NCBI RefSeq assembly: GCF_001027285.1
Contig: NZ_CP011509.1
Location: forward strand, 2,364,501 to 2,428,500
From: Archangium gephyra
GTDB lineage: Bacteria > Myxococcota > Myxococcia > Myxococcales > Myxococcaceae
Length of the DNA stretch: 64,000 bases
Reading direction: 5' to 3'
Part shown: positions 18,178 to 29,965 of the stretch, one piece after another
Layout of the letters: every line of letters starts with the position of its first letter
Numbering within the stretch: the stretch's first letter is position 1
Position numbers and translations under genes: made by a program
The notes under the pieces: generated by a model
Database searches by the model: none
Seen by the model: the letters and a program-made list of their open reading frames with translations, nothing else
What the model was told of the DNA's origin: nothing

Positions 18178-18376
18178 CCATCGCACCCGGTGCGGAAAGC
18201 ACAGCGTCCACTGCTGGTAGGGCGCGTGCGGCAGCACCCGCTCCACCAGGTGCGCCGCTGTCACATGCGCCCGCTTCGTATTGCACGGCGGACACACTCG
18301 CCTCCGCCAGCAGCGTGGCAAGGTTGTCCCTCACCGCCGCATACAGCACCGTCCCCTCCGGCCGCCTCCGCCGGTA
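18178..18376 (-). mobile_element. IS91-family transposase fragment (N-terminal zinc region)
   Basis: The minus strand reads [20 protein letters not shown] then TLLAEA (18376-18298). After a jump in frame it reads [20 protein letters not shown] then [19 protein letters not shown] (18294-18178). These are the start and the zinc-finger/catalytic approach of an IS91-like transposase. The segment normally between them is missing, so this copy has an internal deletion. It is truncated where it meets the IS66 remnant. Confidence 0.7.
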
Positions 18377-18483
18377 CTCCCACCCGCGCTCCCCCACCAG
18401 CCCCTCCCCGGCCACACCTCGCCAGGGCACACGCTACCGCCAGGCTCCCACGAGACTCCGTCAGGCCCCCTCTGGGCGTGCCA

Positions 18484-18515
18484 GGCGGCGGCTTCGAGTC
18501 CCGCCGCCCCTTCCA
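18484..18515 (+). repeat. Fragment similar to other tmRNA-3'-like segments
   Basis: GCGGCGGCTTCGAGTCCCGC followed by CGCCCCTTCCACTCAG resembles the segment at 35041-35078 (GCGGCGGCTTCGAGCCCCGC, TGCCTCCACACTCAG). More distantly it resembles 38861-38888, which matches a tmRNA T-arm and acceptor. The T-stem here has a mismatch at its inner base pair. It borders the boundary between mobile debris and the conserved ABC transporter genes. It may be a decayed integration footprint. Confidence 0.4.
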
Positions 18516-18516
18516 C

Positions 18517-21041
18517 TCAGCCCTGCACCTCGCGCAGCGTCACCGAGGGCGGCGCGTCCAGCACCCGCCGGGTGGCGAACATGCCCGCGCTCACCGCCGC
18601 CAGCACTCCCAGCCCACCCCCCACGCCCACCAGCCGCCAGTCCGCCTGCCACGGCAGTCCGAACACCTGCGTGGCGATGACTCCGGCCAGGATGGAGGCG
18701 GCGACCGCGGCGGTAAGGCCCGACAGCAGGCCAATGGCCGCGAACTCCGAGGCCTGCGCGAGCCGCAGCTGCCGGCGGCTGCCGCCGAGCACCCGCATCA
18801 CGCCACCTTCCAGCAGGCGCTCGTCCTGACTGGCGCTGACCGCGGCCATCAACACCAGCAGGCCCGCGAGCAGCGAGAAGTAGAACACCACCTCCACCAC
18901 GGTGGAGACCTGGTCCGCGGTGCTGCGCGCCTGCTTGAGCAGCGCATCCACATCCAGCACCGAGAGGTTGGGGAAGCGAGACACCAGCTCCGCGGTGAAG
19001 CGCGTGCGCTCGGGGGGCACGTGCATCGCGGTGATGTAGCTGGCCGCGTAGCCCGCGAGGGCCCCCGGCGACACCAGCACGATGAAGTTCGGCCGGAAGC
19101 TCTCCCACTCCACCTTGCGCAGGCTGGTGACGGTCCCCTCGAGCCGCTGGCCCGCGATGTCGAAGGCCACGCTGTCCCCGAGCTTCCAGCCCATGGATTT
19201 GGCGAAGCCCTCCTCCACGGAGAGCTCCGGCTTCTCCAGGCGCTGCTGTCCCCAGAACGTGCCCGCGGTGACGCGGTTGTCGTCGCGAAGCGTGGCGGCG
19301 CTGGAGAGGTTGTACTCGCGGTCCCTCCGCCGCTGCCCCTGACGCGCATCTTCGGTGTTGGGAGCACTCTCGGCGGGCGGGGCCTTCACCGGCTCGCCGT
19401 TGTGCGCCACCAGGCGGCCGCGCACCATGGGGAAGAGATCCGGCGCGGGCAAGCCCTGCCCGGTCATGAAGGCACGCACCGGCTCGAGCTGGTCCTCCTG
19501 CACGTTGACGATGAAGCGGTTGGGGGCCTCCTTGGCGAGCGCCACCTGCCAGCGGTCGAGCAGATCGGTGCGCACGAAGGTGAGCAGCAGCAGCGCCATC
19601 AGTCCCAGGCCGAGCGCCGACACCTGCGCGACGCTGGTGGCCGCGCGCCGGCTCACATTGGCCAGGCCGTAGCGCAGGCTCCCGCGCAGCCGCGAGCGCA
19701 GCCGCCGCACGACGGAGATGAGCCCCCACGCCAGGGCGGCCAGCACGGCCAGCGTGGCGACGATGCCGAGCAGCATCGCGGACGCCAGCCCCGCCGAGCC
19801 GGCCTTCCACCACAACAGCGCGGCCAGCCCCGCCACGCCCGCGAGCCCCACCAGCCAGGAGCTCGGCTCGGTGCGGTCGAGGTCCCTGCGCAGCACGCGC
19901 AGCGCGGGCACCCGGCGCAGCGCGAGGATGGGGGGCGCGCCGAAGGTCAGCAGCACCACCAGGCCCACCCCATAGCCCTGCACCGCCGGCACCCAGCCGG
20001 CCGCCGGGATGTTCATCTTCAGCGCCTCGGAGAGCCACTGGCCCACCAGCCACTGCAGGAGGAAGGCGAGCACGACGCCCACCGTGCTCGCGATGAGCCC
20101 GGCGAGGAGCAGCTCGCCCCCGTGGGTGGCCACGAGCGTGCGTTGGCTCGCGCCCAGACACCGCATCACCGCGGTGCTCGACAGGTGCCGCTCGCTGTGC
20201 CGGCGCGCGGCCATGGCCACGGCCACCGCCGCCAGCACCACCGACACCAACGCCGCCAGGCTCAAGAAGCGGTCGGCCCGGTCGAGCGCGGAGCGCATCT
20301 CCGGACGCGCGTCCTTCACCGTCTCCAGGCGCTGGCCACGCGCGAGCCCCTCGCGTGCGGTGCGCACGAAGCGCTCCACCGCGTCCGGCTCCCCGGCGAT
20401 CACCAGGCGGTAGCGGAGCCGGCTGCCCTCCTGCACCAGTCCCGTCGCGGGCAGGTCGGCGAGGTTGAGGAACACCCGGGGCGCGATGTTGAAGTAGTCG
20501 ATCGCCGCGTCCGGCTCCTGCACCACCAGCGCGGAGAGCCGCAGCTGCGACTCGCCAATGCCAATCATGTCTCCCAGCCGGGCGTCCAACGCGTCCGCGC
20601 CCGCGCGGCTGAGCCACACGCTGCCCCGCTCGGGAACGCCCTGGGCGTCGTGCTCGGGGCCGTCCGCGGTCTCCACGATGCGGAAGCGGCCCCGCAGGGG
20701 AAAGCCCTCTCCGAGCGCCCGCAGCTCGCCGAGCTTGAGCCGCTCATCGTCCGCGGAGCCGACCCGGATCATGCTGGGCATCTCCTGCGTCTCGGTGCTG
20801 CGCAGCCCGGGCGCCTTCGCCGCCTCGCGCACCACCCCGTCGAGGGGCGTGTCGCCGAGCACCACCGCGTCACCGCCGAGCAGCCGGTTGGCCTCGAGGG
20901 CCAGGGCGCGCTCGGCGCGGTCGGTGACGAAGCCGATGGCCGTCACGGCCAGCACCGCGAGCACCAGGGAGGCGAGGAGGATGCGCAGCTCGCCGGCGGC
21001 GAAGTCACGGCGCAGCTGGCGCCAGGCCATCTTGAGCAGCC

Positions 21042-21045
<4 letters not shown>
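18517..21045 (-). CDS. ybbP: ABC transporter permease, YbbP/FtsX family
   Basis: 842 residues with the architecture of the large FtsX-type permease YbbP. There is one N-terminal TM segment ([19 protein letters not shown]), a large periplasmic domain, a first TM block of about three to four segments (residues 260-490), a second periplasmic domain (about 500-710), and a C-terminal TM block ([18 protein letters not shown] onward). Its partner ATPase gene overlaps it by four bases upstream, and a tesA-type esterase is divergent. This is the ybbP-ybbA/tesA order known in Escherichia coli. The pair is thought to move lipophilic substrates or lipoproteins from the inner membrane; the substrate here is unknown. 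Confidence 0.9.
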
Positions 21046-21773
<728 letters not shown>

Positions 21774-21847
21774 ATTGGGGTTCTTCGTCAGGGAAAGAGT
21801 CTGCTCGCGGAGCAGGCTTGTAACGGCGGCCCGGAGGCGTTGCAGCG

Positions 21848-22513
21848 ATGAGCCAAGGATACATGAGGGAGCGCACCCGGACCGCCGGTGTGCTCGGTTG
21901 TCTGATGGTGACACTGGCCGTGGGGCTGGCCGCACTGGGCGCGCCGGCCGTGGAGGCCGCGCCCGCGCGGACGGTGCTGGTGCTGGGAGACTCGCTGTCC
22001 GCCGCCTATGGGCTCGCGCCGGAGGAGGGGTGGGTGGCGCTGACGGGCGAGCGGATGGCCAGGGAGACGCCAGGCTGGCGGGTGGTGAACGCCAGCGTCA
22101 GTGGTGAGACCACGGCGGGTGGAGCCGCGCGCATCGAAGGGGAGCTCGCGCGCAACCGGCCGGCGGTGGTGGTCATCGCCCTGGGCGGCAACGACGGGCT
22201 GCGGGGCCTGCCGCTCAAACAGACCCGGGCCAACCTGGAGAAGATGGTGAGCGCGGCCAAGGCCGCTGGCGCCCGGGTGTTGTTGGTGGGCATGCGCATG
22301 CCGCCCAACCTGGGGAAGGCCTACACGGAGGGCTTCTCGGCCAACTTCCGCGCGGTGGCCGAGGCGCACCAGGTGTCCCTGCTCCCGTTCCTGCTGGAGC
22401 CCATCGCCATGGACCGCGCCTCCTTCCAGGCCGACAACATCCACCCCGTCGCCGCCGTGCAGCCCAAGCTGCGCGACCATGTCTGGCCCGCGCTGGCGCC
22501 GCTGTTGAAGTGA
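21848..22513 (+). CDS. tesA: TesA-type GDSL esterase / lysophospholipase
   Basis: 221 residues. After a signal peptide (VLGCLMVTLAVGLAALGAPA) the SGNH/GDSL blocks are clear. Block I is VLVLGDSLSAAYGL with the nucleophile Ser, block II contains the glycine VVNASVSGETTAGG, block III is IALGGNDGLRG with Asn, and block V is DNIHPVAA with the Asp/His dyad. TesA is a periplasmic acyl-CoA thioesterase, arylesterase and lysophospholipase. The start used has GGAGG nine bases upstream; ATG 21863, preceded by AAGGA, is an alternative. It is divergent from the ybbA-ybbP pair, as in enterobacteria. Confidence 0.9.
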   Translation: MSQGYMRERTRTAGVLGCLMVTLAVGLAALGAPAVEAAPARTVLVLGDSLSAAYGLAPEEGWVALTGERMARETPGWRVVNASVSGETTAGGAARIEGELARNRPAVVVIALGGNDGLRGLPLKQTRANLEKMVSAAKAAGARVLLVGMRMPPNLGKAYTEGFSANFRAVAEAHQVSLLPFLLEPIAMDRASFQADNIHPVAAVQPKLRDHVWPALAPLLK

Positions 22514-22550
22514 GCGGCCCTCCGCGCTGGGGGATGAGGCAGGCGGGCGC

Positions 22551-23129
22551 TCAGACGGCGCCTTCGTCGACGATCGCCTGGGTCTCGGCCTCCAGCCAGC
22601 GGCGGGTGGCGGTGAGGCGCGCCCCGGAGAGCCCCTGCAGGGGCAGCAGCTTCCAACTGGTGAGGAAGCCGTTCCAGAGGATGCTGAGCCGTATCGCACG
22701 GCCCTCGCCGTCCGGGGGGCCCAGCCAGCGGGCCAGCGGGGTGATGACCTTCTTCTGGAGGGACTCGACGCTCGCCGCGTGCGCCTCGGGGTCGGCCGCC
22801 GAGAGGAGCATCATCGCCAGCGGGCCCGGTGCCTCCGGTGTGTCGAAGAAGGCCCCCACCATGTCCCTGCCGAAGCGGCGCCGGTCTCCGTGAAGCGCCG
22901 GGGTGATGTCGATCACCTCCAACGTCGCCCGGAACAGCCCCTGCTTCGAGCCGAAGTAGCGGCCGACGAGCGCGGAGTTCACCCCGGCGAGCTCCGCCAC
23001 CTCGCGCACGCCGGTCTGGGCGAAGCCCCGGGTGGAGAACAGCGTTCGGGCGGCGGTGAGGATCGCGGCGCGCGTGCGCTCGGCATCTCGCTGGCGCGCC
23101 GGCCTCTTGGGTTCTGAGGAGTCGGACAT
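22551..23129 (-). CDS. TetR family transcriptional regulator
   Basis: 192 residues from ATG 23129; a GTG at 23138 is also in frame. The N-terminal HTH is typical ([20 protein letters not shown], then [20 protein letters not shown] with the K of the third helix). The C-terminal ligand domain is not assignable. The gene is divergent from the Baeyer-Villiger operon. One palindrome, GTACACCACCGTTTAC, touches its start codon and two perfect copies lie further upstream. This strongly suggests it represses itself and the operon until a ligand, possibly the ketone substrate, binds. Confidence 0.88.
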   Translation of the reverse strand: MSDSSEPKRPARQRDAERTRAAILTAARTLFSTRGFAQTGVREVAELAGVNSALVGRYFGSKQGLFRATLEVIDITPALHGDRRRFGRDMVGAFFDTPEAPGPLAMMLLSAADPEAHAASVESLQKKVITPLARWLGPPDGEGRAIRLSILWNGFLTSWKLLPLQGLSGARLTATRRWLEAETQAIVDEGAV

Positions 23130-23145
23130 GTACACCACCGTTTAC
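23130..23145. promoter_or_regulatory. Imperfect TetR operator overlapping the repressor start
   Basis: GTACACCACCGTTTAC is a 6-4-6 inverted repeat with one mismatch in the right arm, sharing its left arm and spacing with the two perfect copies at 23176 and 23205. It begins one base upstream of the TetR ATG (23129, minus strand), so occupation would block that promoter or start region. Confidence 0.65.
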
Positions 23146-23175
23146 TTAGGACAGCAATTGGGTTATGTCCAGGAT

Positions 23176-23191
23176 GTACACAGCCGTGTAC
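23176..23191. promoter_or_regulatory. Perfect palindromic operator, copy 1
   Basis: GTACACAGCCGTGTAC is a perfect inverted repeat (GTACAC/GTGTAC) around AGCC. It lies within a longer direct repeat of 24 bases (23168-23191 and 23197-23220), repeating every 29 bases. This is the expected size of a TetR-family site, and its place between divergent regulator and target genes is typical. Confidence 0.75.
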
Positions 23192-23204
23192 TTATATCCA
23201 GGAT

Positions 23205-23220
23205 GTACACAGCCGTGTAC
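23205..23220. promoter_or_regulatory. Perfect palindromic operator, copy 2
   Basis: Second identical GTACACAGCCGTGTAC, 29 bases from the first (a little under three helical turns). It ends 33 bases before the chosen start of the monooxygenase gene. An ATG directly after it (23221) is in frame but lacks a ribosome-binding site. This site probably covers the operon promoter or early transcript. Confidence 0.75.
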
Positions 23221-23253
23221 ATGCGCCGCGGCTGCCGGTCGAAAGGATTGCGG

Positions 23254-25064
<1,811 letters not shown>

Positions 25065-25065
<1 letters not shown>

Positions 25066-26735
25066 TGACGCGATTCCTCTCCAACACCCTGGCGGCCGGG
25101 CTGCTGTTGGTGGGTGGCCAGGCTCTCTCCGCCCCTCCACCTGCCTATAAGCAGGAGGTGGTGGTGGCCGGCTCTCCCTTCCAGGGCGTCCATGGGCTGG
25201 CTCTCGATGGCAAGGGGCACCTGCTGGCCAGCAATCTGCTTGGCCAGTCGGTCCACTCCATCGACTTGAGCAATGGCGCGGTGAGCACCCTGGTGGGGCC
25301 TCCGCTGGGCGGCGCGGATGATGTGGCGCTGGGGCCGGATGGCTCCATCTACTGGACCGGTTTCTTCTCCGGCCAGTTGATGCGGCGCACGCCGGAGGGA
25401 AAGACGCGCGTCATCGCCAAGGATCTGCCGGGCCTCAACTCGCTGGCCTTCCGCCGCGACGGCAGGCTCTACGTCACCCAGCTCGGCCGGGGCGCGGATG
25501 TGTTGTCGGAAGTGGATCCGAACGGGCGCAAGCCTCCTCGGAAGATCCTCTCCGGTCACGGCTTCCTCAACGGCTTCGAGTTCGGTCCGGACGACCGGTT
25601 GTACGGCCCGCTCCTGATGAAGGGGCAGGTTGTTCGGATCGACGTGGATGCGGGGACCCTCGAGCCCGTGGCGCAGGGCTTCGCGATGCCGGTCGCCGCC
25701 AACTTCGATGCGAGCCGCGAGAACCTCTACGTGTTGGACTCGGTGCTGGGCCAGCTGGTCCGCGTCCGGGTGGCCACGGGAGAGAAGACGGTCGTCGCGA
25801 AGCTGCCCACGGGGCTCGACAACCTGACGGTCGGCCCCGATGACCAGGTGTACGTGTCCAACATGGTGGACAACGACATCCACGTGGTCACTCCCGCGGA
25901 TGGCTCCATCCGGAAGCTCGTCGAGGCGCGCTTGAGCGTGCCCTCGGGCCTCGCCCTCGCGCCGGATGATCCGGACGAGAACCTGTACGTGGCGGATGTG
26001 TATGCCCTTCGCCGGGTGGGCGGGCGGGATGGGAAGATTTCCCAGACGGCCCGGGTCCTCTCCTCGCGGATGACCTTCCCGATGCACGTGAGCCTGGGCG
26101 CGAAGCACGTGGTGCTGAGCAGTGCCTACCTGGCCGCCGTGCAGGTCCTGGATCGAACCTCGGGAGAGGTGCTGCGGACGATTCCCAACACGAATGGCGT
26201 CCAGGGCGTGCTGGAGCTCGCCGATGGAACGCTGCTCGTCGCCGAGGGCACCACGGGCCGGCTCGTCCGGGTGGAGGCCGCCGAGGCCGCGGGGAGCACG
26301 GTGCTGACGGAGGGCCTGGAGGGGCCGGTGGGGCTCGTGGCCGACACGGAGGCGAAGGAGCCGGGGGTGTACGTCACCGAGGTGCGCTCGGGGCGGGTGA
26401 CCCGGGTGCGCCTCTCGGATGGAGCCCGGAGCACGGTGGCCAAGGGGCTGAAGGCACCGGAGGGCCTTGCCCGGCATCCGGACGGCGGATTGATCGTCGC
26501 CGAGGTGGGCCGCAAGCAGCTGGTGCGCATCGATCCGGCCACGGGACGCTCCACGGTCATCGCAAGCGGCTTGCGCATCGGTCTGCCCGAGAGCGGGGGC
26601 TTCCCGCCCGGGTACATCCCCACGGGGGTGGCCGTGGGCCAGTCGGGGACCATCTACCTGTCGTCCGACATGGAGAGCGCCCTCTACCGGTTCGTCCCCG
26701 AGTCCGCCCCCGTCACGGGGAAGGCACAGCCATGA
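25065..26735 (+). CDS. Exported SMP-30/gluconolactonase-like beta-propeller protein
   Basis: 556 residues with a signal peptide ([20 protein letters not shown]). It starts at ATG 25065, sharing one base with the monooxygenase TGA; GGGAGGAAAC precedes it. The sequence is a double set of propeller blades with phrases such as [40 protein letters not shown] and [20 protein letters not shown]. This is typical of SMP-30/gluconolactonase/NHL-like proteins, and the length suggests two propellers. Given its position after a Baeyer-Villiger enzyme, lactone or ester hydrolysis in the periplasm is a plausible role, but the metal ligands cannot be assigned with certainty. Confidence 0.82.
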
Positions 26736-27541
26736 AACTCCACGACAAGATCATCGTCGTGACCGGCGGCGGAAGTGGCCTGGGCCGGGAGCTCGTCCTC
26801 GCGCTGCTGTCGAAGGGCGCGAGCGTCGCCGCCGTGGACGTCAACGCGGCCGCGCTCGAGGAGACCGTCAAGCTGGCGGGGATGAACAGCGCCAACCTGG
26901 CCACCTATACCTTGAACATCGCGGACCGGGCCGCGGTGGAGGCGCTCCCGGAGCGGGTCATCTCCCGCTTCGGGGCGGTGGACGGCATCATCAACAACGC
27001 GGGCGTGATTCAGCCCTTCGTGAAGTTGAAGGACCTCGACTACGCGGCGATCGACCGGGTGATGAACGTCAACCTGTTCGGAACGCTCTACATGACGAAG
27101 GCGTTCCTGCCGCATTTGCTCGCCCGCCCGGAGGCGCACATCACGAACATCTCCAGCATGGGCGGCTTCCTGCCCGTGCCGGGACAGACCATCTACGGCG
27201 CCTCCAAGGCGGCCGTGAAGCTGATGACGGAAGGTCTGAGCTCGGAGCTGCAGGGGACGAACGTGCGCGTCACGGTGGTGTTCCCGGGAGCGATGGGGAC
27301 GAACATCGCGGTGAACTCGGGGGTGATGGAGACGTTGCAGCTGAAGGCCGGGGAGGCGCCGCCGGTCAAGATGCTGGGTCCTGACAAGGCCGCGCGGATC
27401 ATCCTCGATGGCATCGAGAACAACCGCTACCGCGTCCTGGTCGGCTCCGACGCCAGGTTCATGGATGCCATCTACAGACTGCACCCCCAGCGCGCGGCGC
27501 GGTTCATCCTCAATCAGATGAGCGGCTTGTTGTCGCAATAG
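26732..27541 (+). CDS. Short-chain dehydrogenase/reductase
   Basis: 269 residues. The classical SDR features are present: cofactor motif TGGGSGLG (residues 12-19), NNAG in [12 protein letters not shown], Ser in [10 protein letters not shown], and catalytic Y-x-x-x-K in [14 protein letters not shown] following PGAMGTNI segment is typical. The start ATG overlaps the propeller gene stop (ATGA). In the operon it would supply the ketone for the monooxygenase by oxidising an alcohol, or reduce a product. Acidic residues after the first strand ([10 protein letters not shown]) suggest NAD(H) preference. Confidence 0.9.
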   Translation: MKLHDKIIVVTGGGSGLGRELVLALLSKGASVAAVDVNAAALEETVKLAGMNSANLATYTLNIADRAAVEALPERVISRFGAVDGIINNAGVIQPFVKLKDLDYAAIDRVMNVNLFGTLYMTKAFLPHLLARPEAHITNISSMGGFLPVPGQTIYGASKAAVKLMTEGLSSELQGTNVRVTVVFPGAMGTNIAVNSGVMETLQLKAGEAPPVKMLGPDKAARIILDGIENNRYRVLVGSDARFMDAIYRLHPQRAARFILNQMSGLLSQ

Positions 27542-27552
27542 GAGCGAGCCCC

Positions 27553-28245
27553 ATGGTCGACCCCAACACCCTGTCCCTGCCCGACAACGCCTCCCTGTTC
27601 ACCCGTCTGCGCGTGGCGCTCCAGTGCCTGCAGGTGCTCAAGGACGATCCAGCGAACCCCACCTGCGGCCAGTTGATCAACATCTGCCTGGACCTCAACG
27701 TCTACGCCACGCTCGTCCAGCGGCTCCAGGGCAGCGAGGAGGGGCGCCGCATGCTGTCCGAGCGGCCTTCGCTGCAGGGCGAGGACCTGGACCTGGCCGC
27801 GTTGGAGCGTCTGCCCGAGGGGACGCTGGGCCATGAGTTCGCGCGCTACTTCCGCGACAACAAGATCTCGCCCTTCAAGACGACGCTCGAGCTCAAGAAC
27901 GACATCGACTTCATCGGCAAGCGCTACCGCGAGACGCATGACGTGTTGCACCTGCTGACGGGCTACGGCACGGACGTGATGGGCGAGATGGAGTTGCAGG
28001 CGTACGCCCTGGGCAACCTGGGGATCCAGACCGCGAAGCTCATCCTGGCGTTCGGCACGTTGGAACAATTCAAGCAGCCGCAGTCCGGCGTCGCGCGCTC
28101 CGAGTACCTGCGGCGGCTGAAGGCCGCGTACCAGCGGGGCCGCGCGTCCCAGCTGTTCCTCGATGTCTGGTTCGAGCACCACTGGGAGACGCCCGTGGCC
28201 GTGCTGAGCACGCGGCTGTGCGCTCCCGCGAAGCAGCTGAACTGA
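27553..28245 (+). CDS. Coq4 family protein
   Basis: 230 residues. The Coq4 metal signature H-D-x-x-H-x11-E is exact: H129-D130-VL-H133...E145 in HDVLHLLTGYGTDVMGE. Eukaryotic Coq4 acts in ubiquinone synthesis and has been linked to oxidative C1 decarboxylation of quinone precursors. Myxobacteria normally use menaquinone, and this copy is the last gene of a Baeyer-Villiger operon, 11 bases after the SDR. It may act on an aromatic or polyketide intermediate rather than on ubiquinone; this is inference. A hairpin terminator follows. Confidence 0.88.
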   Translation: MVDPNTLSLPDNASLFTRLRVALQCLQVLKDDPANPTCGQLINICLDLNVYATLVQRLQGSEEGRRMLSERPSLQGEDLDLAALERLPEGTLGHEFARYFRDNKISPFKTTLELKNDIDFIGKRYRETHDVLHLLTGYGTDVMGEMELQAYALGNLGIQTAKLILAFGTLEQFKQPQSGVARSEYLRRLKAAYQRGRASQLFLDVWFEHHWETPVAVLSTRLCAPAKQLN

Positions 28246-28257
28246 CGGGGCGCGGGG

Positions 28258-28293
28258 AAGGGTGTCAGCGCCTCCGAGCCGCCTGACACCCTT
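28258..28293. terminator. Bidirectional hairpin between convergent genes
   Basis: AAGGGTGTCAG (28258-28268) is perfectly complementary in inverse to CTGACACCCTT (28283-28293) with a 14-base loop. It sits between the Coq4-like gene and a convergent lipoprotein-like gene, so a bidirectional terminator is likely. The stem also resembles the TGACACCTT core of the repeats at 9524-9609, so it may derive from a REP-like sequence. Confidence 0.65.
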
Positions 28294-28306
28294 CGCCTGC
28301 TCCCCA

Positions 28307-28978
28307 TTACGGGTCCATGCCACTTCCGCCGGAGACCTTCGGCAGGAAGTCCGCGGAGGGGACGGCGGCGGGCTCGCGCAGGGGCGGCAGGCCCACGCCC
28401 GTGGGCAGCCACGTCTCCTGGAAGGAGGGCGTCCCCAGGTCCGAGGCGCGAATGACGAGCGCCGTGGAGACCTCCGCCAGGACGTGGTCCTCCACCTTCA
28501 GCAGCTCGGCCCGGGCGCGGAGTGCCTGCTCCTTGCCGAGCACCTCCTGCGCCCCCGCGTCATCCAGCACGTAGAGGAAGGTGCGGAAGGGGCTGGGGTG
28601 CTCGCTCACGCCGGGGCCTACCAGCGCCCCCTTGCTCTCCAGCCGCGCCGAGGGCATCGCCGCACCGGGGCACCCGAGCTGCACGCGCACCGGCGCCTGG
28701 CCGAAGCCCGACTTCTCCCAGAGCGGGTGCCGCTCCCTCAGCAGCGCCAGGTCCGACTTCAGGGCGCCCAGCAACTCGCCGCTCCGCTCCTTCAGGGCCG
28801 GCGCCAGCTCCACGCAGACCTGCAGGCCGGTGCGCTCGCCCACCAGCAACGCATTGTCGAGCATCAGGTGGGGGTGCTCGGACTCCACCTCCTCCATTCC
28901 GGCGCACCGGACTCCGAGGAACAGCATGCCCACCATGGCCACCACGTGGGCCACTTCCCGCCGTGCGAACTTTTTCAT
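28307..28978 (-). CDS. Exported hypothetical protein, possible protease companion
   Basis: 223 residues from ATG 28978, which has GAGGA nine bases upstream. The N-terminus MKKFARREVAHVVAMVGMLF ends in LGVRCAG, a weak lipobox, so export or lipid anchoring is likely. The rest is predicted alpha/beta with no recognised motif. It lies 14 bases downstream of a secreted metzincin-type protease gene on the same strand and is probably cotranscribed, perhaps as an inhibitor or accessory factor. That role is only inferred from position. Confidence 0.7.
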   Translation of the reverse strand: MKKFARREVAHVVAMVGMLFLGVRCAGMEEVESEHPHLMLDNALLVGERTGLQVCVELAPALKERSGELLGALKSDLALLRERHPLWEKSGFGQAPVRVQLGCPGAAMPSARLESKGALVGPGVSEHPSPFRTFLYVLDDAGAQEVLGKEQALRARAELLKVEDHVLAEVSTALVIRASDLGTPSFQETWLPTGVGLPPLREPAAVPSADFLPKVSGGSGMDP

Positions 28979-28992
28979 GGGTTGCATTCCTC

Positions 28993-29742
28993 TCACCACG
29001 TGTTGGCGCGGTCCGCGATGCGCGTGACCGAGTTCTTGTCATTGGCCGTCGGGTACCAGACCGGGTCGGTGCAGCCCATGCTCGAGTACAAGTCATTGTG
29101 CATGACGCTGTTCAAGCAGTGCCCGTAGTAGTCCGGATCCTTGAGGCCGAGGATGTGGCCCGTCTCGTGGTTGATGAACTTGCGCGCGCGGGTGTCGTAG
29201 CCGTTGACGTGCTCCGTCTGGAGATAGGAATACCCCCACTTGTAGTGGGTGTGGTACCCGTCATAGACGGCGTTATCGAACACCACGCAGCTGTAATAGG
29301 TGCCGCAGAGCGAGACCTCGGTCCAGTCGTCCTTGATGTGGTACTCGTACTCGATGGTGGCGCGCGTGGCCGAGTCGTAGTCGAAGCAGAACTTCGAGGC
29401 GCGCCACAGGTCGACGCGCCAGCTCGCGGTGCCGTCCCAGATGGTGCTCAGCTTGACGAGCGTCTCCTCGATGAAGTTGGCCATCCGCGTGCCGTCGATG
29501 CTCGCGGTGCGAGACTGGACGCAGTACTGCTCGTCCTGGTCTCCCGGGGTGGTGCTCGTCCCGTTGTTGCCATGAATCGTGGCGATGTGCAGCTGGGTTC
29601 CGCCCGTGTGGGTGTGATTGGCGTGCGCCCTGGGGATGTGGTGCCACGCCACCACCGACAGCACGGCCACCCAGCCCAGGCCAATCCAGCCGGGGGTCCT
29701 TCGAGAGCGGGAGGGGACTTCCGCTTCAGGGGGAAGAGACAT
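28993..29742 (-). CDS. Secreted metzincin-like zinc metalloprotease
   Basis: 249 residues. A signal segment (WIGLGWVAVLSVVAWHHIP) precedes a domain with the zinc motif H192-E193-TG-H196-IL-G-L-K-D202 (INHETGHILGLKDPDYYGHC). A candidate Met-turn M214 is in NSVMHNDLYSSMGC. H-E-x-x-H-x-x-G-x-x-D is the form seen in snapalysin- and matrixin-related metzincins, with Asp as third ligand. An AGGAG lies eight bases before ATG 29742. It is likely exported for proteolysis, for example of prey proteins. Confidence 0.82.
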   Translation of the reverse strand: MSLPPEAEVPSRSRRTPGWIGLGWVAVLSVVAWHHIPRAHANHTHTGGTQLHIATIHGNNGTSTTPGDQDEQYCVQSRTASIDGTRMANFIEETLVKLSTIWDGTASWRVDLWRASKFCFDYDSATRATIEYEYHIKDDWTEVSLCGTYYSCVVFDNAVYDGYHTHYKWGYSYLQTEHVNGYDTRARKFINHETGHILGLKDPDYYGHCLNSVMHNDLYSSMGCTDPVWYPTANDKNSVTRIADRANTW

Positions 29743-29965
29743 GATGCGGCTCCTGGTACGTCGAGACGGATCCGCATCTTCTCATAAATCTGGAATTTCA
29801 TGGTAGCGGGGTTTTCACGAATCGCGGAGGCGCATGGCCGCCGCGCTCCGAGCGCGCGAAGCAGGGCGCGGGCCGTCGCGTCGGACCCGGCCAGGTTCAC
29901 CGCCGTGCGTATGCTAGGGTCGGCGGAGAACGCCACGTCACGCGTCTCTCTCCTCCGAGGTCTCG

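Noticed and set aside
28529-28961. Plus- and minus-strand arginine-rich frames over the lipoprotein-like gene
   Set aside because: They are alternate-frame shadows without ribosome-binding sites; the minus-strand frame ending at 28307 has the signal peptide and the good start.
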